From NCBI RefSeq assembly GCF_000454065.1, contig NZ_KE695653.1, positions 180,067 through 244,066 on the forward strand: a stretch of DNA of 64,000 bases, in the 5' to 3' direction. Position 1 is the first letter of the stretch, and every line of letters begins with the position of its first letter. The translations under genes were made by a program, and so were the position numbers. Below the pieces are notes generated by a model. It was given only the letters and a program-made list of their open reading frames with translations. It had not been told where the DNA came from and ran no database searches. The DNA is from Brevibacillus thermoruber 423. Lineage in GTDB: Bacteria; Bacillota; Bacilli; Brevibacillales; Brevibacillaceae. Positions 56,138 to 64,000 of this stretch are shown here, in pieces.

Positions 56138-56533
56138 TTACCCACCCTCATCTTTTCCAGAAAGAGGTTTTGTTAGATGTTTCTGCAAAAATCTTCGCAA
56201 AGCCGGTGCCGGCACATCTCCTTCCAGCTTGCCCGCCACCGCCCCGTCTTGCACGACGAAGACGGTGGGTGTTGCTTCCGCTCCCAGCCGTTCGGCTTCG
56301 GCCAGATCCCGTTTGTCGTGAACGTCCAGCCGCTCCACCTGCCATCGCGGAAACTCCTTGATCACCTGCTCGAACGTAGGCGTAAACGTGGTGCAGTACC
56401 CGCAGCTCTCGCTGAACACGTACACCACTTTCGTCTGATTGGCACTGGCACCGGTCCACAACACCATCGCCGCGACCGCGCAGCCAAACAGCGACGCCAC
56501 CCACATCCAGCGGCGTTTGATGCCACCCTTCAT
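56138..56533 (-). CDS. Membrane-anchored thioredoxin-like protein (CGYC)
   Basis: 131 residues: an N-terminal membrane anchor (WMWVASLFGCAVAAMVLW, about 9-26), then a thioredoxin fold with SESCGYCTTF and the cis-proline turn in ATPTVFVV. It should face outside the membrane and act as a thiol-disulfide oxidoreductase. GGAGG precedes the ATG. It lies 150 bases upstream of the operon with the cysteine-rich secreted protein, same strand. Confidence 0.88.
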   Translation of the reverse strand: MKGGIKRRWMWVASLFGCAVAAMVLWTGASANQTKVVYVFSESCGYCTTFTPTFEQVIKEFPRWQVERLDVHDKRDLAEAERLGAEATPTVFVVQDGAVAGKLEGDVPAPALRRFLQKHLTKPLSGKDEGG

Positions 56534-56644
56534 TTCCGTACCTCCTCATGCGCTTCCCAATGCGTATTTTGGCAGATCAGGCGTGTCCATATGGAGTTGT
56601 CAAGGAACGGTGGCTTCATTATGCCGCTCCCTGTTGAGACAAAA

Positions 56645-56673
56645 AAAGACCGGCATCACGGCCGGTCTTTTTC
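56645..56673. terminator. Bidirectional terminator between ywgA and the thioredoxin gene
   Basis: A 10-bp stem AAAGACCGGC/GCCGGTCTTT with runs of A and T on both sides. It ends ywgA transcription (minus strand). Confidence 0.88.
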
Positions 56674-56720
56674 TTGCATCCCCACTCTATCATTTTCTAT
56701 CATGACAATACCATCAATAA

Positions 56721-57248
56721 TCAGTGCGCGGGCGCGTCGCTGTCGGCATTCATCAGCGCACGCAGCTCCTCGATAAACGCCATGCCTTTGAGAATCTCCT
56801 CTTCGGTATAACGCTGTTTGCTTTTAAAGGTAAAAATTTTGGCCTTCATTTCATCATAGGGAAGATTGCTGAAATACAGGATGGTGGAGACCAATTCGAG
56901 AAAGCGGGAGTTTTCCTCGTTCATCCGTCGGATCAGCCGCTCTCCAAGGCCGAAATCCACCTCGTGGAAACGGAGAAAATCGCGGCCCGCTTCGTTCAGG
57001 GTGTACCGATACAATTGAATGGCCCCCTTGCTCTCCATCTGCTCGTCCAACAAGCCCATGTTGCACAGCTCGTCCACGCGCAGCGTCAGTTCCTCGGAAT
57101 AGGGGCCGTACATGTGAAATTCAAACCGCTCGTCGAAGTCCATGTTCAGTTGTTTCGCTATGTATACCATCTTTTGCAACTTTTTTCGTCCGCTCACTTC
57201 GCCGGCAATCTCGATCAAGCGTATGATTTTGGCGTGACGACTAAGCAT
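56721..57248 (-). CDS. ywgA: YwgA family protein
   Basis: 175 residues. LSRHAKIIRLIEIAGEVSGRKKLQKMVYIAKQL and FEFHMYGPYSEELTLRVDELCNMGLL match the YwgA family, which has a winged-helix look (KKLQKMVYI helix and YGPYS loop, as in antitoxin-like SocA/Panacea proteins). Function is unknown. It overlaps ywfO by eight bases, so the two are coupled. Confidence 0.82.
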   Translation of the reverse strand: MLSRHAKIIRLIEIAGEVSGRKKLQKMVYIAKQLNMDFDERFEFHMYGPYSEELTLRVDELCNMGLLDEQMESKGAIQLYRYTLNEAGRDFLRFHEVDFGLGERLIRRMNEENSRFLELVSTILYFSNLPYDEMKAKIFTFKSKQRYTEEEILKGMAFIEELRALMNADSDAPAH

Positions 57249-58536
57249 CTTCCATCACTCCCAGACGTTCTCGTATCTTTCCGGAGACGTCCTCCGGCAA
57301 AGCCAGCACCTTATCCATTGGAAAGTACAGCTTGTAGTCAAACCGGCGCTTGCCGCTGATCGCCTCCACAATCTCCGATCTCTGCGACAGCTCTACCAGT
57401 TCTCCGGACGGCATCAGGAGCATGATGGGAATACGCTCCTCTTCCTCGCCGGCACGATAAAAATCATACGGAAGATCGGAGGTGGTGTCTACTTCCAAAT
57501 AATACATCGGGTCGATGCCCGCCGCTTGGAACTCTTCTTTCAGCTCTGCCAGCAAGCGGTAATCCCTCGGATTGTATTCGACGTATTTAAAGAGATTCCT
57601 GTCCAGAAAACGGGCGCACAAATCTTTCAAAATGGGATCGCTCTCCTTGCGCCACATCTGCATGTAAAAGAGAATCACAGACTCGTCAAGGGACAGGTAA
57701 TCCGACAGGCTCACCTTGTCCGTCAAGAACGGCAGCAGCAGCACCGGCTCCTGCGCGAACGAGTAGCCTTGGGCAAACAGTTCCTTGGCCCGCTGGAAAA
57801 TCTTGCGGAGCACCACTTCCGCGCTGCGCGTGACCGGGTGGAAATATACCTGCCAGTACATCTGGTAGCGGGACATGATGTAGTCCTCGACGGCGTGCAT
57901 CCCGCTGAATTTAAACACGATGCCATCCTCGTGGGGGCGCATCACCCGCAGAATCCGTTCGATTTCAAAGTTGCCGTAGTTGACGCCGGTATAGTAGGCG
58001 TCGCGCAGCAAATAATCCATCCGGTCGGCGTCGATCTGGCTGGAGATGAGGCTGACAATCAGTTTGTTATCGTACGTTTTGGCGATTACCTCTTCCACCC
58101 GTTTGGGGAAATCGTCGCCCATCCGGCGCAAAATGCGGTTGATCTGCGTGTCGCCGAGCAAAATCGCTCGGGTCCAATCCTCGTGATGGTAGCGGAACAC
58201 CTTTTCAAACGAATGGGAAAACGGCCCGTGGCCCACGTCGTGCAGCAGCGCGGCGCACAGGCAGAGCAGTTTTTCCTCGTACGACAGGTGAATCCGCCCT
58301 TCAAACGTCTCAAGAATGCGCCGCATGATCTCGTACACGCCGAGCGAGTGGTTGAACCGGCTGTGTTCCCCGCCGTGGAAGGTAAAAAAGCTGGTGCCCA
58401 GTTGCCTGATCCGGCGCAGCCGCTGAAACTCCGGCGAGTTGATCAAGTCCCAGATCAGTTTCTCCCGGACGTGAACGTACCGGTGCACCGGGTCCTTGAA
58501 CACCTTTTCTTCATGAAGAAGCTGGGGCTGTTGCAT
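57241..58536 (-). CDS. ywfO: HD-domain phosphohydrolase YwfO
   Basis: 431 residues from the ATG at 58536, with AAAGGAG upstream. The HD metal site is formed by HSRFNHSLGVYEIM, HDVGHGPFSHSFE and SSQIDADRMDYLLRD, the SAMHD1/dGTPase-like arrangement. Related enzymes hydrolyse deoxynucleoside triphosphates. The C-terminal 150 residues are specific to this family. A TGGTATGAT extended -10 (complement at 58598-58603) lies upstream. Confidence 0.9.
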   Translation of the reverse strand: MQQPQLLHEEKVFKDPVHRYVHVREKLIWDLINSPEFQRLRRIRQLGTSFFTFHGGEHSRFNHSLGVYEIMRRILETFEGRIHLSYEEKLLCLCAALLHDVGHGPFSHSFEKVFRYHHEDWTRAILLGDTQINRILRRMGDDFPKRVEEVIAKTYDNKLIVSLISSQIDADRMDYLLRDAYYTGVNYGNFEIERILRVMRPHEDGIVFKFSGMHAVEDYIMSRYQMYWQVYFHPVTRSAEVVLRKIFQRAKELFAQGYSFAQEPVLLLPFLTDKVSLSDYLSLDESVILFYMQMWRKESDPILKDLCARFLDRNLFKYVEYNPRDYRLLAELKEEFQAAGIDPMYYLEVDTTSDLPYDFYRAGEEEERIPIMLLMPSGELVELSQRSEIVEAISGKRRFDYKLYFPMDKVLALPEDVSGKIRERLGVMEDA

Positions 58537-58838
58537 CCTGGACACTCCTTTCCTGGTTTACGTCCCGTCGTCATGTCCCGATCGGGCTTTTGGGTCCATC
58601 ATACCATAACGTCAGCCGGCTGGAAAACGACGGCATGTCTGCCAGCGGAGAGAGCTGCCGCCCAAGACGGAGGAGTTGACCTCGAAATGCCGAATGAAAT
58701 CCTACGTTCCACTTGTAAAAAAGAGGCAGCCTTCGTCTCAGATTGGGAAACATCCCGTTTACACACTCGTTTACCTTCATGCCAACACTCCGCTCTGTCT
58801 TTCTTCCTTATATCTCAATTCGAAGGAGGGTTTGCCCA
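58537..58838. other. Divergent intergenic region ywfO / unknown gene
   Basis: It holds the ywfO -10 (58598-58603) and the palindrome CCCGATCGGG (58577-58586). Toward the plus-strand gene I see no convincing promoter. Confidence 0.5.
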
Positions 58839-59732
58839 GTGATCCGCACTTGCCGTTCCTTTGCCGAAGCCTCCCGTTTCCTGCCGTTCGTCTGCCTGGT
58901 TCCCCGCGACATGATCGACAACTGGGACATTGCCGAGATCCGTATCCGTCCGGAAGGAGAGAAGTGGGCCACACTGTGGTATCGCGTCCAGGCGAAAACC
59001 GGTGCTTTTCGCGTCAAACAATTTTTTCTCGACCTCATGGAACCGTCTTACCCCGACACCTGCATCTTCCAGGCAAAAGGGGAATGCCATGCGGTGGACG
59101 GGATTGCGTTCTGGCGCGGAACCAACTACAAAAACCGCGACAGCTACGTCCTCTCCTTGTGGAAAACGCAAATCGAAATCTCGATCGACTCCGGCCGGAT
59201 AGATCTGGAGGAAATGGGCCGCTTCATTGCCGGGCTGCAGCCGGAGGATCCGCTGCGGGCGGAGGAGATTGTGAACAATCCGTTCCATGCGCTCAGTTTT
59301 CACACCCGAACCGGGAAGGGACAGGGAGAAATCAGCCGCTGCCGCCGCTGGACGTCTCCGAATGCTGCCGGCTTCCACCCACTCCCCGTCACGCTGCCAG
59401 GCACGTGGATCCTGGAATCGGTAGGGGCGGCTGACGGCGAGACCCAATACGTGTATTGGGATGAACGTTCAAAGACGTATGCCCTATGGGCCATCCGCAC
59501 CAAAGCGGGCGGCTATTATCCCGCCGCCTCCTGGACCCGCAATTACTCGCCGCCTGTCGTGATCGGCCGCCGCGAGTTCTACCGGCATCCCGCCCGCGGT
59601 ACGGTTGTCCACGAACGGTTGGATGATAAACAGATCTCGTACGTGTTCAGAGGACTGCCCGCCACGACGCCGCAAGACGTGGACAGCATGTTTGGGCTCA
59701 GCCCTTCTTCCCCGGGCGGGTTAACCGGTTGA
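58839..59732 (+). CDS. Hypothetical protein
   Basis: 297 residues from the GTG at 58839, nine bases after AAGGAGG; upstream in-frame ATGs have no site. A soluble protein with no signal peptide or membrane segment, rich in Trp, Arg and Tyr. Strand-like segments IRIRPEGEKWATLWYRVQ and TWILESVGAADGETQYVYWDE suggest a beta-rich fold. I do not recognise the family. Confidence 0.72.
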   Translation: MIRTCRSFAEASRFLPFVCLVPRDMIDNWDIAEIRIRPEGEKWATLWYRVQAKTGAFRVKQFFLDLMEPSYPDTCIFQAKGECHAVDGIAFWRGTNYKNRDSYVLSLWKTQIEISIDSGRIDLEEMGRFIAGLQPEDPLRAEEIVNNPFHALSFHTRTGKGQGEISRCRRWTSPNAAGFHPLPVTLPGTWILESVGAADGETQYVYWDERSKTYALWAIRTKAGGYYPAASWTRNYSPPVVIGRREFYRHPARGTVVHERLDDKQISYVFRGLPATTPQDVDSMFGLSPSSPGGLTG

Positions 59733-59745
59733 TCTTCACAAAGAA

Positions 59746-59798
59746 CCCCCTCCGCGCGTGCGGAAAACACCCGGCTTTCCGGTTCGGCACGGAGGGGG
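59746..59798 (-). terminator. Candidate terminator of the RND operon
   Basis: A 9-bp stem CCCCCTCCG/CGGAGGGGG with a large loop follows the efflux gene; the minus-strand tail is GTTCTTTG. Confidence 0.55.
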
Positions 59799-59840
59799 AT
59801 CCCCACCTATCGTTGCAGCGTTTGCTTTATGTCCAGCGTG

Positions 59841-62800
59841 CTACGTGTTCATCTCCGCCTCCGGCCCAAACAGGTCAGGGCGCTTGGCCGCCTTTTTCGC
59901 CAGCCGCTTCCTTTTGCGCTCCGCCAGCACCGTGTAGAAGGACGGCACGACGATCAGCGTCAGCATGGTGGAAAAGAGCAGCCCGAAAATAATCGTGACC
60001 GCCAGCGGCTGGAACAGCACGTCACCGGAGATGGCGAGCGGCATCAAGCCGGCCACGGCCGTCAGCGAGGTCAGCAGAATCGGCCTCAGCCGCGCTTCTC
60101 CCGCCTGGATCACCGCCTGCTTCAGTTCCGCGCCGTCACGCCGCGCTTCCTCGATAAATTCGATCAGGACGATCCCGTTGCGGACGACGATCCCGGAGAG
60201 TGAAATCACGCCCATCATCGTCATGAAGCCGAGCGGGGTCTGGGTGACAAACAGCCCGATCAGGCTGCCCGCAAACGCGAGGTAGACCGTGCTTAACACC
60301 AGCACCGGAATGCTGAGCGAATAGAACTGCATGGCGATCAGGATCAGGATGAGGAACACCACCACGACGGACAGTTTGCCCATGTCGATGAAAATGTCCG
60401 TCTGCTCCGACGTCTCCCCGCCGATCTCCCAGCGATAGCCGTCCGGCAGGGGGAATGCCTGCAGCATCGGCTTTATCTCCTGCATGACCTCGGTCGCCGT
60501 GCGCCCTCTGACGTCGCTGGAGATGGTGACGCAGCGGGACAAGTCGCGGTGCGGAATCGCCTGCGTGCTGAAAGACGGCTTGACTTCCGCCAACTGGGAC
60601 AGCGGAATCTGTTCGCCCCGGGCGTTGGCCACGGTCAGCCGTTGAAAGAGCAGGGACGGGTCCTCCTCCCCTTTTTGCAGGAACAGCTTGATGTCGAGCA
60701 GATCGGTCCCGTTGTCAAACTGGCTGACCGTAATCCCTTCGCTGACGAGGCGCAACGTCTGGGAGAGATCATTGTAGTTGACCAGCTTTTGTTCCATGAT
60801 TTCCTTGTTGACGACAAATTCCAGCGTGTAGCGCTCGATTCCGAAGTCGTCCTGCACATCGTACGTTCCCGGAATTTTCGCCACCCTGCTCTTGACCTGC
60901 TCTGACAGGGTGCGCAGCGTCGCCACATCCTCCCCGTACAGCCGGATCACCACCGGCTTGCCGACGGGCGGACCCGCTTCCAACTGCTTGGGCAGGATGC
61001 TTGCTTCCGGGTACAGCTTCTTGAATTCCTCCCGCCACGGTTCCATCATGTCGTCGATTTTTACTTTCTCCTCGTCAAAACGGACGACCAACTGGCCGAC
61101 GGTGATGCCTTCGCCGGCACCGGTGTCGCCGCTGAACATTTTCGGCGCGCTGCCGCCGGCGTACGAAGCGACCGATTCGATGCCCGGCTGCTTCATGATC
61201 CAGTCGGAAACCCCTCTGACCACGCGATCCGTCTCGTCGATGCTGCTGCCGACCGGCAGGCGGATGTCCACCAAAAACTGCGGGCGATCATCGTTGGGAA
61301 ACAGTTGAACCGGGGTGAACGGAATCAATCCGTAGGCGAGCGTGCCGATCAGCACGCCGACCATCCCGGCCAACAGCGGGCGCTTCAAAATCCTCGGCAT
61401 CAGCCGGTTGGCGTACCATTTGGTCAACTGCTGCAGCTGCTTGCCCAACAGTCCCGCCGGTTTGCGGTAGCCTTCCACTCCGGAGCGGCGGCGCTGCTCA
61501 TACCATTGGCGGAAAATCGGAATGATCGTCAGCGACATGATCATCGACGCCAGCATGGTCAGTGAGATGATGACCGGCACGGGACGGATGAATTGGCCCG
61601 CATTGCCGTTCAAAAACATGAGCGGACCAAATGAGGCAATCGTCGCCAGCGTGGCCGTCACGATGGAGATGGACACTTCATTGGCGCCGTTGATGGCTGC
61701 CTGCAGCGGATTTTCGCCCAGAACCGAGAGGCGCCGTTCGATATTGTCGTTGACGACCACGGCGTCGTCCACCAAAATCCCCAACACGATGATCAGCGAG
61801 ACGATGGAGATCATGTTCAAGGTGATGCCCAGCGGGGGCAGGAACAACAAGCCCACGGCCAGCGAGATGGGAATGGCCAGGGCGACGACAAACGAGGTGA
61901 TCAGATTCAGCCCCAGCGTACACACGAGCAAAACGGCGGCGATGGCAATCCACATCTCCCGCGACAGATCGTCAAACAGCTCATCCACACGTTCGTTCTG
62001 CGTATAGATGGAGTGCTTCTCGGCCCACGCCGGCAGCGACTTTTCCAGCGTCGCCATCATCTCGTCCACCCGCCGCTGCAGCGAGGGAACGTCGCTGCCC
62101 GTCTCGGCGTTGATGCTCAGGGAGACGGACGGTTTCCCGTTGTAGTACGAATACGATTTGACCGTCTCCGTGGTCAGCTTCACGGTGCCGATATCTTTCA
62201 GATAAATGGGGTAGCCTTCCGCAGTGCGCGAGATGATCACCTGGTTCAGCGCATTCACATCGTAGTTCTCTGCCAGTTTGAGCTGGTAGGTCCGGCTGTC
62301 GGCGGTCAAATCCCCCAGCGGGACGCGTTCGTTCTCCTTTTTCACCGCCATCATGACTTGGCCCCAGGTGAGGCCGTACTGGCTCAGCTTCTGCGTATCC
62401 ACCTCGATATGTACTTCCTCTTCGGGCAGGCCCTCGATGGAAACGTCCGCCACATTGGGAATGGTACGCAGTTGATCCTTCCACGACTTCAACAGCGAGC
62501 GCAGACTGTAGAGCTGCTCCCGCGTGTCGGCGGTAATCGCCAGCGTCTGCACAAACGTGCGGTTCAGATCGTCGTTGATGATGGGCTGTTTCGCGTCGGC
62601 GGGCAGGTCAGCTTCCGCGTCTTTCACTTTCTTGCGCAGTTCATCCCATTTTTGCTTGGGGTCGATACCGCTCTTCGTCTCCACGACGATCGTCGACACG
62701 CCCAGGCTGGAACGGGACGAAATGTAGCTAAGCCCCTGCAGCTCGTTGATTTTCTCTTCCAGCTTTTTCGTGACGGTCTGCTCCACCTTTTCCGGTGAAG

Positions 62801-62954
62801 CCCCCGGGTAGATGGTCGTGACGGTTGCAATATTGATAATGATGTCCGGTGACTCCTGCTTGGGAAGCTGGAAAAAGCTGAGAAATCCAACCAGCACGAC
62901 CATCACGAAAAACATCAGCGTGATTTTCCGTTTGCGGACGATGTATTCGATCAC
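59841..62954 (-). CDS. RND-family efflux transporter permease
   Basis: 1037 residues, full length for AcrB/SwrC-type (HAE) pumps. Twelve membrane segments and two large external loops in the usual 1+5+1+5 layout; the conserved acidic residues of helix 4 occur in ILVDDAVVVNDNIERRL (first half), and GIVVRNGIVLIEFIEEARR marks the equivalent place in the second half. A proton-driven exporter; the substrate is unknown. The start is a GTG that overlaps the adaptor stop by four bases (GTGA). Confidence 0.93.
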   Translation of the reverse strand: MIEYIVRKRKITLMFFVMVVLVGFLSFFQLPKQESPDIIINIATVTTIYPGASPEKVEQTVTKKLEEKINELQGLSYISSRSSLGVSTIVVETKSGIDPKQKWDELRKKVKDAEADLPADAKQPIINDDLNRTFVQTLAITADTREQLYSLRSLLKSWKDQLRTIPNVADVSIEGLPEEEVHIEVDTQKLSQYGLTWGQVMMAVKKENERVPLGDLTADSRTYQLKLAENYDVNALNQVIISRTAEGYPIYLKDIGTVKLTTETVKSYSYYNGKPSVSLSINAETGSDVPSLQRRVDEMMATLEKSLPAWAEKHSIYTQNERVDELFDDLSREMWIAIAAVLLVCTLGLNLITSFVVALAIPISLAVGLLFLPPLGITLNMISIVSLIIVLGILVDDAVVVNDNIERRLSVLGENPLQAAINGANEVSISIVTATLATIASFGPLMFLNGNAGQFIRPVPVIISLTMLASMIMSLTIIPIFRQWYEQRRRSGVEGYRKPAGLLGKQLQQLTKWYANRLMPRILKRPLLAGMVGVLIGTLAYGLIPFTPVQLFPNDDRPQFLVDIRLPVGSSIDETDRVVRGVSDWIMKQPGIESVASYAGGSAPKMFSGDTGAGEGITVGQLVVRFDEEKVKIDDMMEPWREEFKKLYPEASILPKQLEAGPPVGKPVVIRLYGEDVATLRTLSEQVKSRVAKIPGTYDVQDDFGIERYTLEFVVNKEIMEQKLVNYNDLSQTLRLVSEGITVSQFDNGTDLLDIKLFLQKGEEDPSLLFQRLTVANARGEQIPLSQLAEVKPSFSTQAIPHRDLSRCVTISSDVRGRTATEVMQEIKPMLQAFPLPDGYRWEIGGETSEQTDIFIDMGKLSVVVVFLILILIAMQFYSLSIPVLVLSTVYLAFAGSLIGLFVTQTPLGFMTMMGVISLSGIVVRNGIVLIEFIEEARRDGAELKQAVIQAGEARLRPILLTSLTAVAGLMPLAISGDVLFQPLAVTIIFGLLFSTMLTLIVVPSFYTVLAERKRKRLAKKAAKRPDLFGPEAEMNT

Positions 62955-64000
62955 TGTGGCTGACCCCCTGCCGCTTCGATTGGGTCGCCGTCAAACAACC
63001 GGTCCACGCCTTTGACGATCAGTTGGTCGCCCTCTTTCAGACCGCTCAGGATCTCCAGTCGGTTGCCGTTGATCGCTCCGATGGACACGGCTGTTTTGAC
63101 CGCCTTTCCGCCGACGTTGACAAAGACGTGCGCGTCTCCCTGCCCGCGGCTGATGACGGCCTCGACCGGCACGAAGATGCCTTCCTTGCCCTGGATCGTT
63201 TTTCTCGCTTTCACCACCTGGCCGGCAAACCAGTCATGCCTGGGATTGGCGACGTGAACCTCCACCCCGATCGTCCCCGTTCCCTGGTTGGTCGCCGGAT
63301 AGATTTTCACCACCTTGCCGTCGCGCTTTTGGCCGTAGAGATCCATGGCGACGGTCTCTCCTTCCTTCCAGGCAAAAATCTCCCGGTCGGGGACAGGCAG
63401 CACCACTTTCAACGTGTCGATGTTGCCCACGCGGTAGACCGGCGTTCCCACGCCAACCAGCGAACCGGTGGAGGACAGCTTGGCGATGATGGTCCCGCTG
63501 ATGGGCGCGCGGAGCTGCGTTTTGGCCAGCGTGCTGGCGGCGAGCTCCTTGGAAATCATCGCCTGGTTGTAGCTGGCCCGGGTCAGCTCCCTGTCCTCCG
63601 CCCGCGCCCCCTGCGTGACCAGCGAGTACGCCTGCTGCGCGTTCTGCAGGTCTTTCTGGGCGACGGCCAGATAGTTTTGGGCATTTTCGTACTCGCTTTG
63701 GGAAATCGCTTTTTCCTGGTACAGCCGCTCAATCCGTTTGAAGTCGTCTTGCGCCTTCCGGTAGGCAATCGTCGCTTTTTCCACCTGCAGCCGCGCCTGC
63801 GTGACCTCCTGATCGCGCGCCCCGTTGTTTACCTTTTCCAAATTGGCGGCGGTCTGCTGGACGGACGCGTTTGCCGACGCCACCTGCAGCGAGTAGTCGC
63901 TGCCGTCCAACCGGGCGAGCAGTTCGCCTGCCTTGACGTTGTCCCCTTCTTCCTTGGCCAGTTCGACCACCCGGCCGCCCACTTCAAACGAAACAAGCGC
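62951..64000 (-). CDS. Efflux RND adaptor subunit (membrane fusion protein), 5' end outside window
   Basis: At least 349 residues; the frame stays open to the window end (ALVSFEVGGRVVELAKEEGDNVKAGELLARLD), so the start and membrane anchor lie beyond 64000. The lipoyl-like hairpin flanks a long coiled coil (about 40-130), followed by PISGTIIAKLSSTGSLVGVGTPVYRVGN and a beta-barrel/MP region. In Gram-positives such adaptors link RND pumps to the wall. Coupled to the permease. Confidence 0.9.
   Translation of the reverse strand, partial: ALVSFEVGGRVVELAKEEGDNVKAGELLARLDGSDYSLQVASANASVQQTAANLEKVNNGARDQEVTQARLQVEKATIAYRKAQDDFKRIERLYQEKAISQSEYENAQNYLAVAQKDLQNAQQAYSLVTQGARAEDRELTRASYNQAMISKELAASTLAKTQLRAPISGTIIAKLSSTGSLVGVGTPVYRVGNIDTLKVVLPVPDREIFAWKEGETVAMDLYGQKRDGKVVKIYPATNQGTGTIGVEVHVANPRHDWFAGQVVKARKTIQGKEGIFVPVEAVISRGQGDAHVFVNVGGKAVKTAVSIGAINGNRLEILSGLKEGDQLIVKGVDRLFDGDPIEAAGGQPQ

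Overview
The window is GC-rich chromosomal DNA from an aerobic, endospore-forming member of the Bacillales. Gene content and order resemble the Bacillus subtilis ywl-spoIIR-prfA-tdk-rpmE / rho-glpX-murA-fsa-fbaA-spo0F / pyrG-rpoE / speE-speB-pbpG-ywhD-ywgA-ywfO region. The high GC, the ba3-type oxidase and IcmF suggest Brevibacillus or a close, possibly thermophilic, relative; this assignment is inference. No rRNA, tRNA, CRISPR array or insertion sequence was recognised.

Region by region. (1) 1-20.1 kb is an almost uninterrupted minus-strand housekeeping block: ywlG (cut by the window edge), rpiB, ywlE, mntP, ywlC/sua5, spoIIR, prmC-prfA, a YhcN-type sporulation lipoprotein, tdk, rpmE, a radical SAM protein, a LysM-M23 peptidase, rho, glpX, murA, fsa, fbaA, spo0F, then plus-strand amj, and pyrG-rpoE. 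(2) 20.3-22.7 kb is a plus-strand ba3-type cytochrome oxidase operon. (3) 22.8-36.4 kb is an acyl-CoA catabolism region: thiolase, hydroxyacyl-CoA dehydrogenase, two acyl-CoA dehydrogenases, MeaB, a TetR regulator, fused isobutyryl-CoA mutase IcmF and fadF. It is interrupted at 32.4-34.3 kb by an AT-rich three-gene island (sigma-region-4-like protein, lipoprotein, glucosaminidase). (4) 36.7-39.7 kb is lysine 2,3-aminomutase with its sigma-54 activator. (5) 39.8-48.1 kb holds small membrane and DUF proteins, an MFS transporter, speB-speE, the class A penicillin-binding protein pbpG and ywhD. (6) 48.1-56.5 kb is an exported-protein operon: SLH protein, a 1338-residue secreted protein with four cysteine-bracketed domains, a PPC-LCAT-like hydrolase and a membrane protein, with a membrane-anchored thioredoxin just upstream. 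(7) 56.7-64 kb holds ywgA-ywfO, an unknown protein, and an RND efflux pump with its adaptor (cut by the window end).

Regulatory sequence is unusually readable. There are sigma-A promoters; a sigma-H promoter and a Spo0A-like box at spo0F; forespore-type promoters at spoIIR, the YhcN lipoprotein gene and pbpG; and a pyrG leader with the GGGC start and C-rich terminator of reiterative-transcription attenuation. A sigma-54 promoter lies in front of kamA with a matching palindromic activator site, repeated upstream of the regulator gene. A FadR box precedes fadF, and a putative TetR operator motif occurs at three acyl-CoA promoters. The most novel material is the exported-protein operon and the AT-rich island.
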